Counted from the stretch's first letter, positions 43,097-51,498 are shown. The stretch: 64,000 nt of DNA from Candidatus Segatella intestinihominis (GCA_900548535.1 URLG01000002.1:50738-114737), one strand, 5' to 3'. Notes: generated by a model not told the origin, from the letters alone. Made by a program: numbers and translations.

Positions 43097-43732
43097 TTAT
43101 TCTTTATCAAATCCTTCTTTCACGAATTCGCTTACCTTGCTAGCATACTTCTGCGCAGCCTCGCTCTCCTTGAAAGCATTTTCCATAGAACGGATTCTAG
43201 CTCTTGTGGCAGCATCTTCATCTACAATAAAGTAAACCTGCATGGCAAAAGTTCCATCACCATTATCCTTGATCACAGAATATGATTCCTGCAACTCGCC
43301 CTTGATTTCCTTCTCTACTGTAGTTTCGTATGCAGCATAGAAGTGGTCGAACTCACCAGCCACATTTTCCGCCATGCTTGCCATATCCGAAACGATACGA
43401 CCACGTACATGTGAACCTGCTTCGCGAGCATAGGTGTTACAAGCATTATTGATGGCAGTCTGCTTACCCACATTCTTAGACTTGAATTTAGAAGCCTCGC
43501 CCATCACCTCACGACCTCTCTCGCCGAGTTTGCCGAGTTTGTCATAGTGTGTAAGGAGAGCCACCTCTATGGAACGGCTGCTGCCATAGAGCTTCCAGCC
43601 TTCCTTATTCAAGGCCTTAATACGATTCTTATACTCTTTCTTCAGCTCCTTTTCAAGAGCCTTGTTGTTCTGAGCAATGGCAGATGGCATAATCAATGCC
43701 ATCGCCATTAATAACATAATAATTCTTTTCAT
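43097..43732 (-). CDS. Small secreted LPP20-like protein
   Basis: A 211-residue protein with signal peptide (MKRIIMLLMAMALIMPSAIA). A charged helical region follows (KALEKELKKEYKNRIKALNK), then an Ala-rich helix (KQTAINNACNTYAREAG) and strands such as GTFAMQVYFIVDED. The plan matches the N-terminal part of the next protein, so the two may be relatives that pair. I see no enzyme motif. Confidence 0.6.
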   Translation of the reverse strand: MKRIIMLLMAMALIMPSAIAQNNKALEKELKKEYKNRIKALNKEGWKLYGSSRSIEVALLTHYDKLGKLGERGREVMGEASKFKSKNVGKQTAINNACNTYAREAGSHVRGRIVSDMASMAENVAGEFDHFYAAYETTVEKEIKGELQESYSVIKDNGDGTFAMQVYFIVDEDAATRARIRSMENAFKESEAAQKYASKVSEFVKEGFDKE

Positions 43733-43748
43733 ATTTGAAACTTGTTTA

Positions 43749-45146
43749 TTAATTCAATGTAAGGGCAAGACGAAGACCAACACCTGGATCTACAAAGTCA
43801 TTATCAACCTGTTTGTAAGATGAGCTTGTTTTTTCCACAGCACTAGCTTCAGATTTGTAAGAGCCTCCGCAATAATAATAACTATGATACCAGCTTGTAG
43901 AATGTATCGTAGAAGTAAACTCTGCCACATTTCCACTCATATCATAAAAACCCAATTCATTTGGCTGCTTTTGTTTTACATTCTGAACTGTAGATGTATT
44001 TCCACTATACCATGCTACATCATCAAGCGTATTTCCGCCACAATATGTATAATTTAATGATTTAGCACCACCTCTTGCCGCATATAACCATTCACTTCTT
44101 GTCGGAAAGCGAAATGGCAAAGAAGTTTGAGTAGCCAATTTTAAAACAAAAGACTTAAACGTCTCATAATATACGTTTGCAATTGGTTTATTAGGAGTTG
44201 TTGTTACACCATCCATAACCGCATAATACAATCCCTCAGTAACTTCTGTTTCACCAAGCAAATAAAAACCTTTACCATCACTATTTACAACAGGAAGCAT
44301 CTTGAAACTAACACCATTTACTGCAAAGTTTAAGCCTGTTGCCCAGCCATTATGACTACCCTCTGTTGGTACATCTAGGTAGCCACTCTCTCCCGTCTGG
44401 TACATTGTAGAAGGACAAGCCATTGTATATGCCTCACTACCATTTGCTACTAAGCCCAAAGATGGAGACTCAGCATCTGTGAAATAACCATATATATAAG
44501 GTGTATAACCAGATGTTTTATCTATTGTTGTATTTACTGCTGCAGCAGAAGTTGAGAACAAGTTTGTTGAAGGGTCATAGTTAGCATAATAAGTAATACC
44601 AGTCAATGCAAGGGCAGTACCTTTAATACCAGTAAATCTCATTCTACCTGTCTTCGGCTTCAAGTTTGCTCTAACAGTAAGGTTCTCGCCATCATAAACA
44701 TAGGTACCATTGGCATCCTCATAGATAGCACTATTAGCACTCAACTGCACTACTTCTCCATTACCTGCTGTTGTATTATCGAAATAATATGCTTGGCAAG
44801 TAGCACTTGCATCTGTAGCTAAAATTCCATAATAGCTAACAGTCCAAGCACCAGTAGCCTCACTATATGTGGCATTACCAGAGACCAATTTGTCGCCATT
44901 AGAGAACTGCAAGTAAAGTTTGGCACCATCAGCCCAGCTCACACTTGTTTCACCAGCTGCTCTACTCTGTCCCTTTGCATCATATTGCTCGCATCCACCC
45001 ACCAATTTCATGGTAATGGTATGCAGACCATCCTTGTCTGCCTGAGTCTTTGAACTCAAGTCGTCACTAGATGAACATGCTGTAAATGCTGTGAGGGCAC
45101 TCGCCATAACGAATGCTACACTCAATAAATTTCTTAACATTTTCAT
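43749..45146 (-). CDS. Lipoprotein with SUMF1/FGE-like C-terminal domain
   Basis: A 465-residue lipoprotein (lipobox ALTAFTA-Cys). The first 270 residues are beta-rich and fimbrillin-like in composition. The C-terminal 200 form a formylglycine-generating-enzyme-like domain: LGETEVTEGLYYAVM, FRFPTRSEWLYAARGG, YDMSGNVAEFTST, GGSYKS and GVGLRLAL. SUMF1-like domains in Bacteroidota often bind rather than oxidise. I see no convincing CxPSR-type substrate or copper-ligand Cys pair, so it is probably a binding domain. It may link to the BACON and PEGA proteins of the same operon. Confidence 0.8.
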   Translation of the reverse strand: MKMLRNLLSVAFVMASALTAFTACSSSDDLSSKTQADKDGLHTITMKLVGGCEQYDAKGQSRAAGETSVSWADGAKLYLQFSNGDKLVSGNATYSEATGAWTVSYYGILATDASATCQAYYFDNTTAGNGEVVQLSANSAIYEDANGTYVYDGENLTVRANLKPKTGRMRFTGIKGTALALTGITYYANYDPSTNLFSTSAAAVNTTIDKTSGYTPYIYGYFTDAESPSLGLVANGSEAYTMACPSTMYQTGESGYLDVPTEGSHNGWATGLNFAVNGVSFKMLPVVNSDGKGFYLLGETEVTEGLYYAVMDGVTTTPNKPIANVYYETFKSFVLKLATQTSLPFRFPTRSEWLYAARGGAKSLNYTYCGGNTLDDVAWYSGNTSTVQNVKQKQPNELGFYDMSGNVAEFTSTIHSTSWYHSYYYCGGSYKSEASAVEKTSSSYKQVDNDFVDPGVGLRLALTLN

Positions 45147-45159
45147 ATCCGTATCTTTT

Positions 45160-47397
45160 TTATTGTTTATTCCAATTGTTATCTGTTGTAAATTCTGTTC
45201 CTGTTATTGCATTGTTGCTGCCTGGCTTTTTATTCCAATTGCTATCATTTCCATATCCTGTAAACTCAAAGGTTGTTGATAGATTTGGATTCACATTCCA
45301 AGACTTATCTCCTGAGAATCCTATCACTGTGATGGTAGCATTATGACCTTCTGAGAGATTCCAATTCTTATCAGAAGTGAAGTCTCCCTTGGTAAATGTC
45401 ACACCGTTCTCCACCTGCATTACAGGAAGCACTACCTTCAGCTCTCCCTCTACCAAGTCCGTAACCTCTATCGTTATAGAACCTGTACGCTCAGAATTTG
45501 TTTTGTTTTCGGTAGCCGTCACAGTGAAAGTATTATCTGACAGTTTATTGACCTGGAACCATCCACCTTCTTGCGAGAATTTAAAAGTTCCATCTGTATA
45601 AATGGTTGTCAGAGTAGAAGTTCCGCCCTTGGCGAAGAATGTGAAATCAGACTTATCTACATTTAAGTATCTGCCAGCCTGCTCATAATTAAGTCTTGTA
45701 TTGCCAGCTATATTCGTGACTACGTCAATATAAGCCTTACGAGCATTGACGGTAGCATTTTCACTAACAGTTACATTAAACTTACAATCTCCTGTGCCTT
45801 CAGTTTTATCCATCGAGAGCCACGAAGCATTGTTTTCTATAGTAGCTTTCCAATCTTCATTGGTAGCGATTTCCACTTCCGAGTTTCCTCCCTTAGAACC
45901 AAACTTCAATGCACTAGCATTTACATTCAAGTACTTGCTATCTTGATGCACTGCTACCTGATAAGTCTTGTCATACAAGCTAACATTCACATAACCCGTT
46001 CTTTCCTCGGTAGTATTATTCTCTTGCACTGTAATCTGAAGTTTGGATACTCCATCAGCAGTAACTGGTGTGATATCAAACCAAGGATAGTCTTCTTGCT
46101 TTACTGCATTCCAAGCACCATCAGAATTGATGTCTAACAAAGATGTACTTGACTTATCAGAGAAGTTTACGACTGTGGTCTCCACAGAGAAAGTTTTACC
46201 TGCTTGGCGAACCATCTTCTTTTCCTTAATATTATTTGCATCGGAAACAAAGGTCAGGTAACCACTGCGCTCAGACAAAGATGGGTTGTCTGCAATAGTC
46301 ACAGTAATTTCCTTCTCACCAGAAGCCGATTTTGGAGAAACCTTAATCCACTCGGAATCAGAAGTTACCGTCCAGCCGGTATTACTCTTCACATTGAGTT
46401 TGCGACTCTCACCAGTAGATGGTATATCCAGCCAGTCTTCGCCAGCATCTATATAGATACCCTTTTGATGCACCACAAGTTTAAAAATCTGGCTTGTCCC
46501 AACCATAAAGTTTACATAGCCATCTCTTTGCGCTACACCCGTATTAGGTGTCACAGAAACTTCTACCTGTGAAGTTCCCGCACTGCCACTTGTCGGTGAT
46601 ACAGAAATCCAACTATCTGAAACATAAGTAGTCCATGATGCCTCAGAAGTAATTGCCAATTTATAAGTTGCAGCCGTATTGTCAAAATTCAACTGGCTAG
46701 ATTCTGCACCCATCGTAGCCATGCTCTGATTGACCAAAACAGAAAAACTGCTATCATAACTAGCTCTAACACTTACATAACCATATCTAGAACTACCAGA
46801 AGTATTCTCATCAACACTGATAGAGACAGTTTTCTTGTCTGAAGATAAAGAAGCATGAATCCATGAACTTCCTCTGGTAACTTCTACAGTCGGAGTGCAA
46901 TTACTCTCTATACTTATTTCTTGTGTACTACGACTACCCGTAAAAGACAACGTGGAATTATCTGAAACTAACTTTACGTATGGCGTTGCAGCATTCTGGC
47001 TTACGCTCACACCAGTTTTGTAGGTCCATTCAGGATCAGTAGATTGCAGATAAAAGACACTCGTTCTAGAACCATCTGCAGAAGGATTATCTGCCGCAGA
47101 GAAATTCACTGTCTGATCAGCATTTCCACTCATCACATCCACCGACAACCAATCTGGCATACCCACAAACTTCCAAGGAGTTTCCATAGACGTAACTTGT
47201 CCCTGCCCAACAGTACTGCCATAAGTAGTATTCGTACTGGCTGGGAAATTATATTGATATGGTGAAATCTTAAGATAATGCGCCTTGAGCGAAAAAGTAT
47301 AGTTCCCTTCCGCTAAATTACCTTCTTCCTTGCAGCCGGTACAAGCCAATGCTGCCAGGAAGATTGCCATGCAATGTATAAACTTACTTGTTCTCAT
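45160..47397 (-). CDS. BACON-repeat lipoprotein with C-terminal WN repeats
   Basis: A 745-residue lipoprotein (lipobox ALACTG-Cys; start at the ATG at 47397, 2 bp after the PEGA gene). About seven BACON beta-sandwich repeats fill residues 100-660, each ending in a Q-x-Gly/Q-x-S motif (VVHQKGIYI, MVRQAGKTF, YEQAGRYL). BACON domains are thought to bind carbohydrate or mucin. The last 75 residues hold four degenerate repeats of about 20 residues built on FxxDxxWN (FTSDKNWN, FSGDKSWN, GNDSNWN, FTTDNNWN), a pattern I cannot place. Confidence 0.82.
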   Translation of the reverse strand: MRTSKFIHCMAIFLAALACTGCKEEGNLAEGNYTFSLKAHYLKISPYQYNFPASTNTTYGSTVGQGQVTSMETPWKFVGMPDWLSVDVMSGNADQTVNFSAADNPSADGSRTSVFYLQSTDPEWTYKTGVSVSQNAATPYVKLVSDNSTLSFTGSRSTQEISIESNCTPTVEVTRGSSWIHASLSSDKKTVSISVDENTSGSSRYGYVSVRASYDSSFSVLVNQSMATMGAESSQLNFDNTAATYKLAITSEASWTTYVSDSWISVSPTSGSAGTSQVEVSVTPNTGVAQRDGYVNFMVGTSQIFKLVVHQKGIYIDAGEDWLDIPSTGESRKLNVKSNTGWTVTSDSEWIKVSPKSASGEKEITVTIADNPSLSERSGYLTFVSDANNIKEKKMVRQAGKTFSVETTVVNFSDKSSTSLLDINSDGAWNAVKQEDYPWFDITPVTADGVSKLQITVQENNTTEERTGYVNVSLYDKTYQVAVHQDSKYLNVNASALKFGSKGGNSEVEIATNEDWKATIENNASWLSMDKTEGTGDCKFNVTVSENATVNARKAYIDVVTNIAGNTRLNYEQAGRYLNVDKSDFTFFAKGGTSTLTTIYTDGTFKFSQEGGWFQVNKLSDNTFTVTATENKTNSERTGSITIEVTDLVEGELKVVLPVMQVENGVTFTKGDFTSDKNWNLSEGHNATITVIGFSGDKSWNVNPNLSTTFEFTGYGNDSNWNKKPGSNNAITGTEFTTDNNWNKQ

Positions 47398-47399
47398 AA

Positions 47400-49430
47400 T
47401 CAGAAGAATATATTTAAACCTAAAGAGCAATTGAAGCCATCGCCCCATCCCTTAATCTTTGTTGATATCTCAGCCAGTTTCTCATATAGTTTGCCCTTAG
47501 ACAAAGCCATAGAATATTCTGGGCTCAATGTCAAACTAACATTTTGACAGAGCGCAAACTGGAACTTGATGTTTGCCAATCCACTGAGCACATAGGTAGT
47601 CTCTGAGCTATAACTATCACCTGAGGATATCTCAGAATATCCTGCACCAACTTGTGGCGTAATTCTCCATCGGTTATGCAGATTGATAGCATATCCCATC
47701 TTGCCGCCATAGCCCTGCTTCACTTTAAAGTCATACTGTGTAGGAGCACCAGCATCACTAACAGAAGCATTATCATCCGAAGGCATACTTGAAGCATAAA
47801 CCGTCTCCTTATCAAAGCCTCCCTTATAGAATGCCTCGATATTAAATCCGTATATTTCTGCACCCATTGCTGCACCATAAGCCATAAAAGTACCAGCTTG
47901 CGCAAAGCCTTCCATATAGAAGTCGGAGTTGTGATAATATATTCTGCGCAACTTCTTGTAGAACTTCTTACCATCTACAATAAACTTCTCATCACCATCA
48001 TAGCTATAATAGCCATTGTGTAAAATCTGTATATTATGCTTGCCCGACTTGAGCTCAAGGCTAACTGGTGTAGTACCTACTTTTTCTCTATCTACATACA
48101 ATACAGATCCACTAGGATTTGACTCAAAGCTAACGTTGATAATTGGCTCCATTACGATGTCTCGCTTAAAGCTATCACCCTCGCCTGCCAAAGTCAAGTC
48201 AAATGTTTGTGTCTTATATCCCTTTTGGCGTACAATGACCTTATGTTCTCCTATCAACACTTTATCATTTCGATACTCTCTTGATGGAGAAGAAGCAGGA
48301 TTATTATCAACAACAACCTGGGCTGGGACGCTAGTATTAATGATTATCGAGCCACAAATAGGAACGGGCGCGTCTAAGGTATAAGAACTGTTGACATCCT
48401 TTACCACCTTAATTTCTTGGAAAGTAGACGTATGATATTTCTTGCGACACTCTATCTTATGAGTACCAGCTCCCAAGCTATCCGTGTAAGCGCCTATAGC
48501 TTTTTTCACATCATCAATCCAGATTTCGGCATTCTTATCCACACATTCCAATGAGATTACGGCAAAATTTTTCACCATCATGGGCGATAACGTAGTTGTT
48601 ACACTATCACTAATGATAAACTCTTGCTCATAATTTTCATAGAGAGGCTTCACTATCTTTAAGGTATGCGAACCACTATTAATAGAGAAAGGCTCACTTG
48701 TAATCAATCCCATGTTGTTTTCGAAATCAACATATAAACGAGCATTCCCCAAAGCCTTGAAATTTTCAAACTTCAACCATCCGAAAGCTTGCTTCAAATG
48801 AATCGTTCTCTCTTGTGGAGCATTAGGATTGTTGATAGTAATAGTATCTTCATGGTCATGGTATCGGTCAGCAGACACAATATAGCGATACCTACCAAAG
48901 GAGTATTCCTTTTCCAGCTTACCATCCTCCACATTCTCAATAGAGCCATTTATCTTAACCTTGGCTTTACTTGGAGTAATATGGAGTATCAACTTTTGAA
49001 ACTTATTGTCATCAAAAGTCGCAGTAAAGACCTTATCGGTAGTTAATTTCATAACATAAGTCTTAGCCTTTTTGACCGTCATTGGAAATTCATAATTAAT
49101 CTCTCCCAGCTCAGGATGCTTGATATCCAAGCGTTTCGAACCATGAGGCAAATATACCCACACTTCTGCTACTTTGCTCTCATCAGTTTTAAATACTCCT
49201 AAAGTACCATTCTCGAAGCTAAAACCTTTTTCTGTAGTTTTAATTTTTATCAGGGCACATTTATCGCCATTCTGATCTCTTTCCAAGGTACCTTCCGTAT
49301 TGGCATCAAGATCTTTCTCATCCAGATAGAAGTCAGACACAGACATCTTGCTCTGCCCGTAAGAAACTAGGGGTAGTAATGTGATTATTAAGCAGAGGTA
49401 AATCCTCTTTAAAGCATTGTGTATTTGCAT
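47400..49430 (-). CDS. PEGA-repeat protein with C-terminal outer-membrane barrel
   Basis: A 676-residue protein with signal peptide (LCLIITLLPLVSYG). Residues 60-480 hold several PEGA-type beta modules (PSKAKVKINGSIENV, NFAVISLECVDKNAEIWIDD, ESNPSGSVLYVDREKVGTTP). The C-terminal 200 residues are amphipathic strands ending in Phe (FNCSLGLNIFF), as in an outer-membrane barrel. It is the first gene of the six-gene operon. A barrel anchor carrying PEGA modules would be a good outer-membrane platform for the five secreted partners. Confidence 0.8.
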   Translation of the reverse strand: MQIHNALKRIYLCLIITLLPLVSYGQSKMSVSDFYLDEKDLDANTEGTLERDQNGDKCALIKIKTTEKGFSFENGTLGVFKTDESKVAEVWVYLPHGSKRLDIKHPELGEINYEFPMTVKKAKTYVMKLTTDKVFTATFDDNKFQKLILHITPSKAKVKINGSIENVEDGKLEKEYSFGRYRYIVSADRYHDHEDTITINNPNAPQERTIHLKQAFGWLKFENFKALGNARLYVDFENNMGLITSEPFSINSGSHTLKIVKPLYENYEQEFIISDSVTTTLSPMMVKNFAVISLECVDKNAEIWIDDVKKAIGAYTDSLGAGTHKIECRKKYHTSTFQEIKVVKDVNSSYTLDAPVPICGSIIINTSVPAQVVVDNNPASSPSREYRNDKVLIGEHKVIVRQKGYKTQTFDLTLAGEGDSFKRDIVMEPIINVSFESNPSGSVLYVDREKVGTTPVSLELKSGKHNIQILHNGYYSYDGDEKFIVDGKKFYKKLRRIYYHNSDFYMEGFAQAGTFMAYGAAMGAEIYGFNIEAFYKGGFDKETVYASSMPSDDNASVSDAGAPTQYDFKVKQGYGGKMGYAINLHNRWRITPQVGAGYSEISSGDSYSSETTYVLSGLANIKFQFALCQNVSLTLSPEYSMALSKGKLYEKLAEISTKIKGWGDGFNCSLGLNIFF

Positions 49431-49490
49431 GTTATGCTATGCACATTTTGCAAACTGTTTCCCAGAAGTTAGCTGTTAGTAAATTGTAAG

Positions 49491-49570
49491 GGCGTGGGAA
49501 CTATTGGACATTGCTTCTTCGAGGCTCCGGAAATAGCCCACCAACAAACAATGACACAATAGCCCACGCC
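49491..49570 (+). ncRNA. Structured hairpin H1 with conserved loop core
   Basis: GGCGTGGG pairs with CCCACGCC, CTATTG with CAATAG and CATTG with CAATG (8, 6 and 5 bp with small internal loops). The loop core 49514-49547 begins CTTCTTCGAGGCTCCGG and ends ACCAACAA. It is related at 26 of 33 aligned positions to the loop of H3 on the other strand. The strand and whether it is RNA or a DNA element are uncertain. Confidence 0.5.
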
Positions 49571-49577
49571 ACAGAAG

Positions 49578-49611
49578 ATATTGTGTCTTTCGAAACGAAA
49601 GGATACAATAC
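49578..49611. other. Central hairpin between H1 and H3
   Basis: ATTGTGTC-TTTCG and CGAAAGGATACAAT pair around an AAA loop with one bulge. The single non-Watson-Crick position is G-U on the plus strand and A-C on the minus strand, which favours a plus-strand RNA if it is an RNA. Confidence 0.6.
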
Positions 49612-49620
49612 ACCATAGCG

Positions 49621-49694
49621 TGAGCGTTATTGCCATCACCCTTGTTGGTTGAAATTTTCCGGATTTCGAAGAAGGGTAATATCTTTAACGCTCA
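49621..49694 (-). ncRNA. Structured hairpin H3, inverted relative of H1
   Basis: TGAGCGTTA pairs with TAACGCTCA, and ACCCTT with AAGGGT. The stem sequence is unrelated to that of H1, but on the minus strand the loop 49642-49674 reads CTTCTTCGAAATCCGG and ends ACCAACAA, like H1. If transcribed from the box at 49756-49763 it would form part of the leader of the PEGA operon. Confidence 0.5.
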
Positions 49695-49755
49695 TTCTTA
49701 TCAAATTGTGAGTTTTCATTGCAACAGGTCACAGCCCATCGCTCCAACTCATCTG

Positions 49756-49763
49756 CAAAGGTA
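49756..49763 (-). promoter_or_regulatory. -7 box that could drive the PEGA operon
   Basis: The minus strand reads TACCTTTG, matching TAnnTTTG. Transcription would start near 49750 and leave a structured leader of about 320 nt before the PEGA gene. No clear -33 box. A 15-bp direct repeat (AAATTCTCTTAACTT) lies just outside, near 49769-49803. Confidence 0.4.
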
Positions 49764-49930
49764 GTAAAAATTCTCTTAACTTGTATAAATTCTCTTAACT
49801 TTTTTCTATTTTTCTTCATGTTTGGGCGCACAGTGCAGGTTGGAGCATATTATCAGCCTGCCAACATCCTTCTTTTTCCGCTATATTTCAATCTAAACAC
49901 CCTAAGATTGTTTCCTTCTCAACGCATAGA

Positions 49931-50093
49931 AAAAAGAAAAGTTTTCGAAATTTGCTATCACTGCTATCACTTTTTGATAGTAATGAATGCTTAATGCATT
50001 GACATTTAACAACATAAGACTTTTAACAAGCGTGATAGATAACCCAAAAAATGGGGGTTATCTATCACGCTGCTATCACTTTGCTATCACTCC
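49931..50093. repeat. Left arm of a ~165-bp inverted repeat with TGATAGC words
   Basis: The arm matches the reverse complement of 50513-50676. The outer 48 bases agree at all but one position, and a 29-base stretch ending the arm is identical; the middle is about 70% alike by eye. Inside it, GCGTGATAGATAACCC and its complement form a perfect 16-bp hairpin (50030-50070). Confidence 0.85.
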
Positions 50094-50236
50094 ATTGGCG
50101 ATTTTCCATTCTATCAACAAATCTGTCAAGTTTGTAAAATACTATCTAATAGGATGCCCACGCTCGGAGATCGAGGGCTACTAATGCCGTGTTTCTTCCT
50201 TCTGAATGCCGTATTAAGGAAATGAGTATGCTATAG

Positions 50237-50327
50237 GAACCAATCGAGTCATTGGTTCAAACCAAAAGTTTCTCACCAAGAAACTGCGAGTTTCACTGGG
50301 TGAAACTCTGAGTTTCAGGCTTGAAAC
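50237..50327. other. Four consecutive hairpins (AGTTTC mosaic)
   Basis: GAACCAAT/ATTGGTTC (8 bp), AGTTTCT/AGAAACT (7 bp), GAGTTTCAC/GTGAAACTC (9 bp) and GTTTCA/TGAAAC (6 bp) follow each other with loops of 3-6 bases. Three of the four use the word AGTTTC in both orientations. It lies between the arms of the large inverted repeat. Confidence 0.75.
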
Positions 50328-50424
50328 CGTCGCCTAGTACGAGGTAGAAGATTCTGTAATAACTAGGTACTAATCTCTAAACAACGGGATAATAATATTA
50401 AATTATGCAAATCACATTATGCAA

Positions 50425-50456
50425 TTTGCATAATTCAAAATAAATAATTATCTTTG
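50425..50456 (+). promoter_or_regulatory. Full-consensus promoter before the ATPase-like remnant
   Basis: TTTG (50425-50428), 20 bp, TATCTTTG (50449-50456) is a perfect Bacteroidota promoter. The only start codon close behind is the ATG of a 15-codon frame at 50484. Confidence 0.75.
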
Positions 50457-50483
50457 CACACAGAAATAACAACAAATACAGCT

Positions 50484-50531
50484 ATGCTAATAGGGAGAGA
50501 ACAAGAACTAGAGAGTGTGATAGCAAAGTGA
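50484..50531 (+). pseudogene. 15-codon remnant resembling the start of an AAA ATPase
   Basis: The frame reads MLIGREQELESVIAK and then stops. MxIGRExEL is the usual N-terminus of Bacteroidota ATP-binding proteins of the PF01637/DUF234 group, in which a P-loop follows about 20 residues later. Here the frame runs into the right arm of the inverted repeat after VIA and ends at TGA. The rest of the gene is absent. The family match rests on few residues, so it is suggestive only. Confidence 0.45.
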
Positions 50532-50676
50532 TAGCAGCGTGATAGACAGCCCGCATTTTTAGGGCTATCTATCACTCCTACAAAAAGACATATATCACTA
50601 AATATCAACGTATTAAGCTTTCACTACAATCAAAAAGTGATAGCAGTGATAGCAAATTTCGCAAACTTTTCTTTTT
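50513..50676. repeat. Right arm of the ~165-bp inverted repeat
   Basis: See the left arm. The internal hairpin here is GTGATAGACAGCCC with GGGCTATCTATCAC. Compared with the left arm hairpin, the AACCC/GGGTT pairs have become AGCCC/GGGCT, a compensatory change that keeps the stem. Confidence 0.85.
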
Positions 50677-50700
50677 CTATATGAAAAGGAGTGCTCAAAT

Positions 50701-51477
50701 CTACCTCTTTACCACTCCCCTCACCACAAACCAGGCATGGACCAGGAGGGTGGTGAGCAAGCCATAATGATGGCGCATCACACGGAAGCGCTCCTTGAGC
50801 GACGCCTTATGATACTGGGTGGTCATGCCACCGTCCAAGAAATTGGTGATGACGGCATTCACATTGCGCAGCGGCAAATGCTGACGGGCTGACTCATGCA
50901 TGATGCGAATACACCAGTCTACATCTGCCGAATAGCGATAATTCAAGTCGTAATGGATATGCTTGGCTATACCGGTGCGAGCATAGAAGGACTGATGGCA
51001 CACCAACATGCCCCACATGAACGAACGCCAGGTGAGACGGGCAGGAGGCGACAGGCGACGATGGCGCAAGAAATGACCCTCCTCATTTACGATGTCGGTA
51101 TCGCCATAGAGCACGCCCGGCAATACCTCGCCCTCTCCCACGCAACCTTCCACATACTCCAGCGTGTCCTCGGAAGGGAACACATCGCCGGCATTCATGA
51201 AGACCAGATAATCGCCCGTGGCTCGGTCGATGGCCTTGTTCATAGCATCATAAAGTCCCTTGTCGGGCTCCGACACCACAACTATCTCATGGGCATTCTC
51301 GCCCACAAGCGTCTTGTGCTGGTAAGCTCTCACCATGGCTAGCGTCTTGTCCTTGGAACCGCCGTCCATGATGATGTGCTCGATGTTGCAATAACTCTGT
51401 CGCTGAATGCTATCCAGGGTACGCTGCAACACTCTCTCGGCATTGAACGTACAGGTTACGATCGTAAACTTAATCAT
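50701..51477 (-). CDS. Family 2 glycosyltransferase
   Basis: A 258-residue GT2 enzyme related to WcaA/colanic-acid type transferases. FTIVTCTFNAERVLQRTLDS starts the domain, IIMDGGSKDKT carries the first Asp, and VFMNAGDVF is the metal-binding region. YSADVDWCIRIMHE is the conserved acceptor-side motif. It follows the GT4 gene by 21 bp in the same direction, so the two likely form an operon from the promoter at 52792. Confidence 0.87.
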   Translation of the reverse strand: MIKFTIVTCTFNAERVLQRTLDSIQRQSYCNIEHIIMDGGSKDKTLAMVRAYQHKTLVGENAHEIVVVSEPDKGLYDAMNKAIDRATGDYLVFMNAGDVFPSEDTLEYVEGCVGEGEVLPGVLYGDTDIVNEEGHFLRHRRLSPPARLTWRSFMWGMLVCHQSFYARTGIAKHIHYDLNYRYSADVDWCIRIMHESARQHLPLRNVNAVITNFLDGGMTTQYHKASLKERFRVMRHHYGLLTTLLVHAWFVVRGVVKR

Positions 51478-51498
51478 AATCAGCCCGATTTATTTGGT

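Noticed and set aside
49491..49694. Invertible promoter flanked by inverted repeats, as in Bacteroides phase variation
   Set aside because: The inverted pieces are imperfect (about 26 of 33) and no invertase gene is nearby; true invertons have near-identical ends.
49491..49694. 6S RNA, RNase P RNA or tmRNA
   Set aside because: The three-hairpin plan does not match the single long 6S hairpin, and the conserved RNase P and tmRNA core words are missing.
49440..50700. Insertion sequence or prophage remnant
   Set aside because: No transposase, integrase or phage gene fragment is visible, and no target-site duplication could be identified, so I list the repeats without naming an element.
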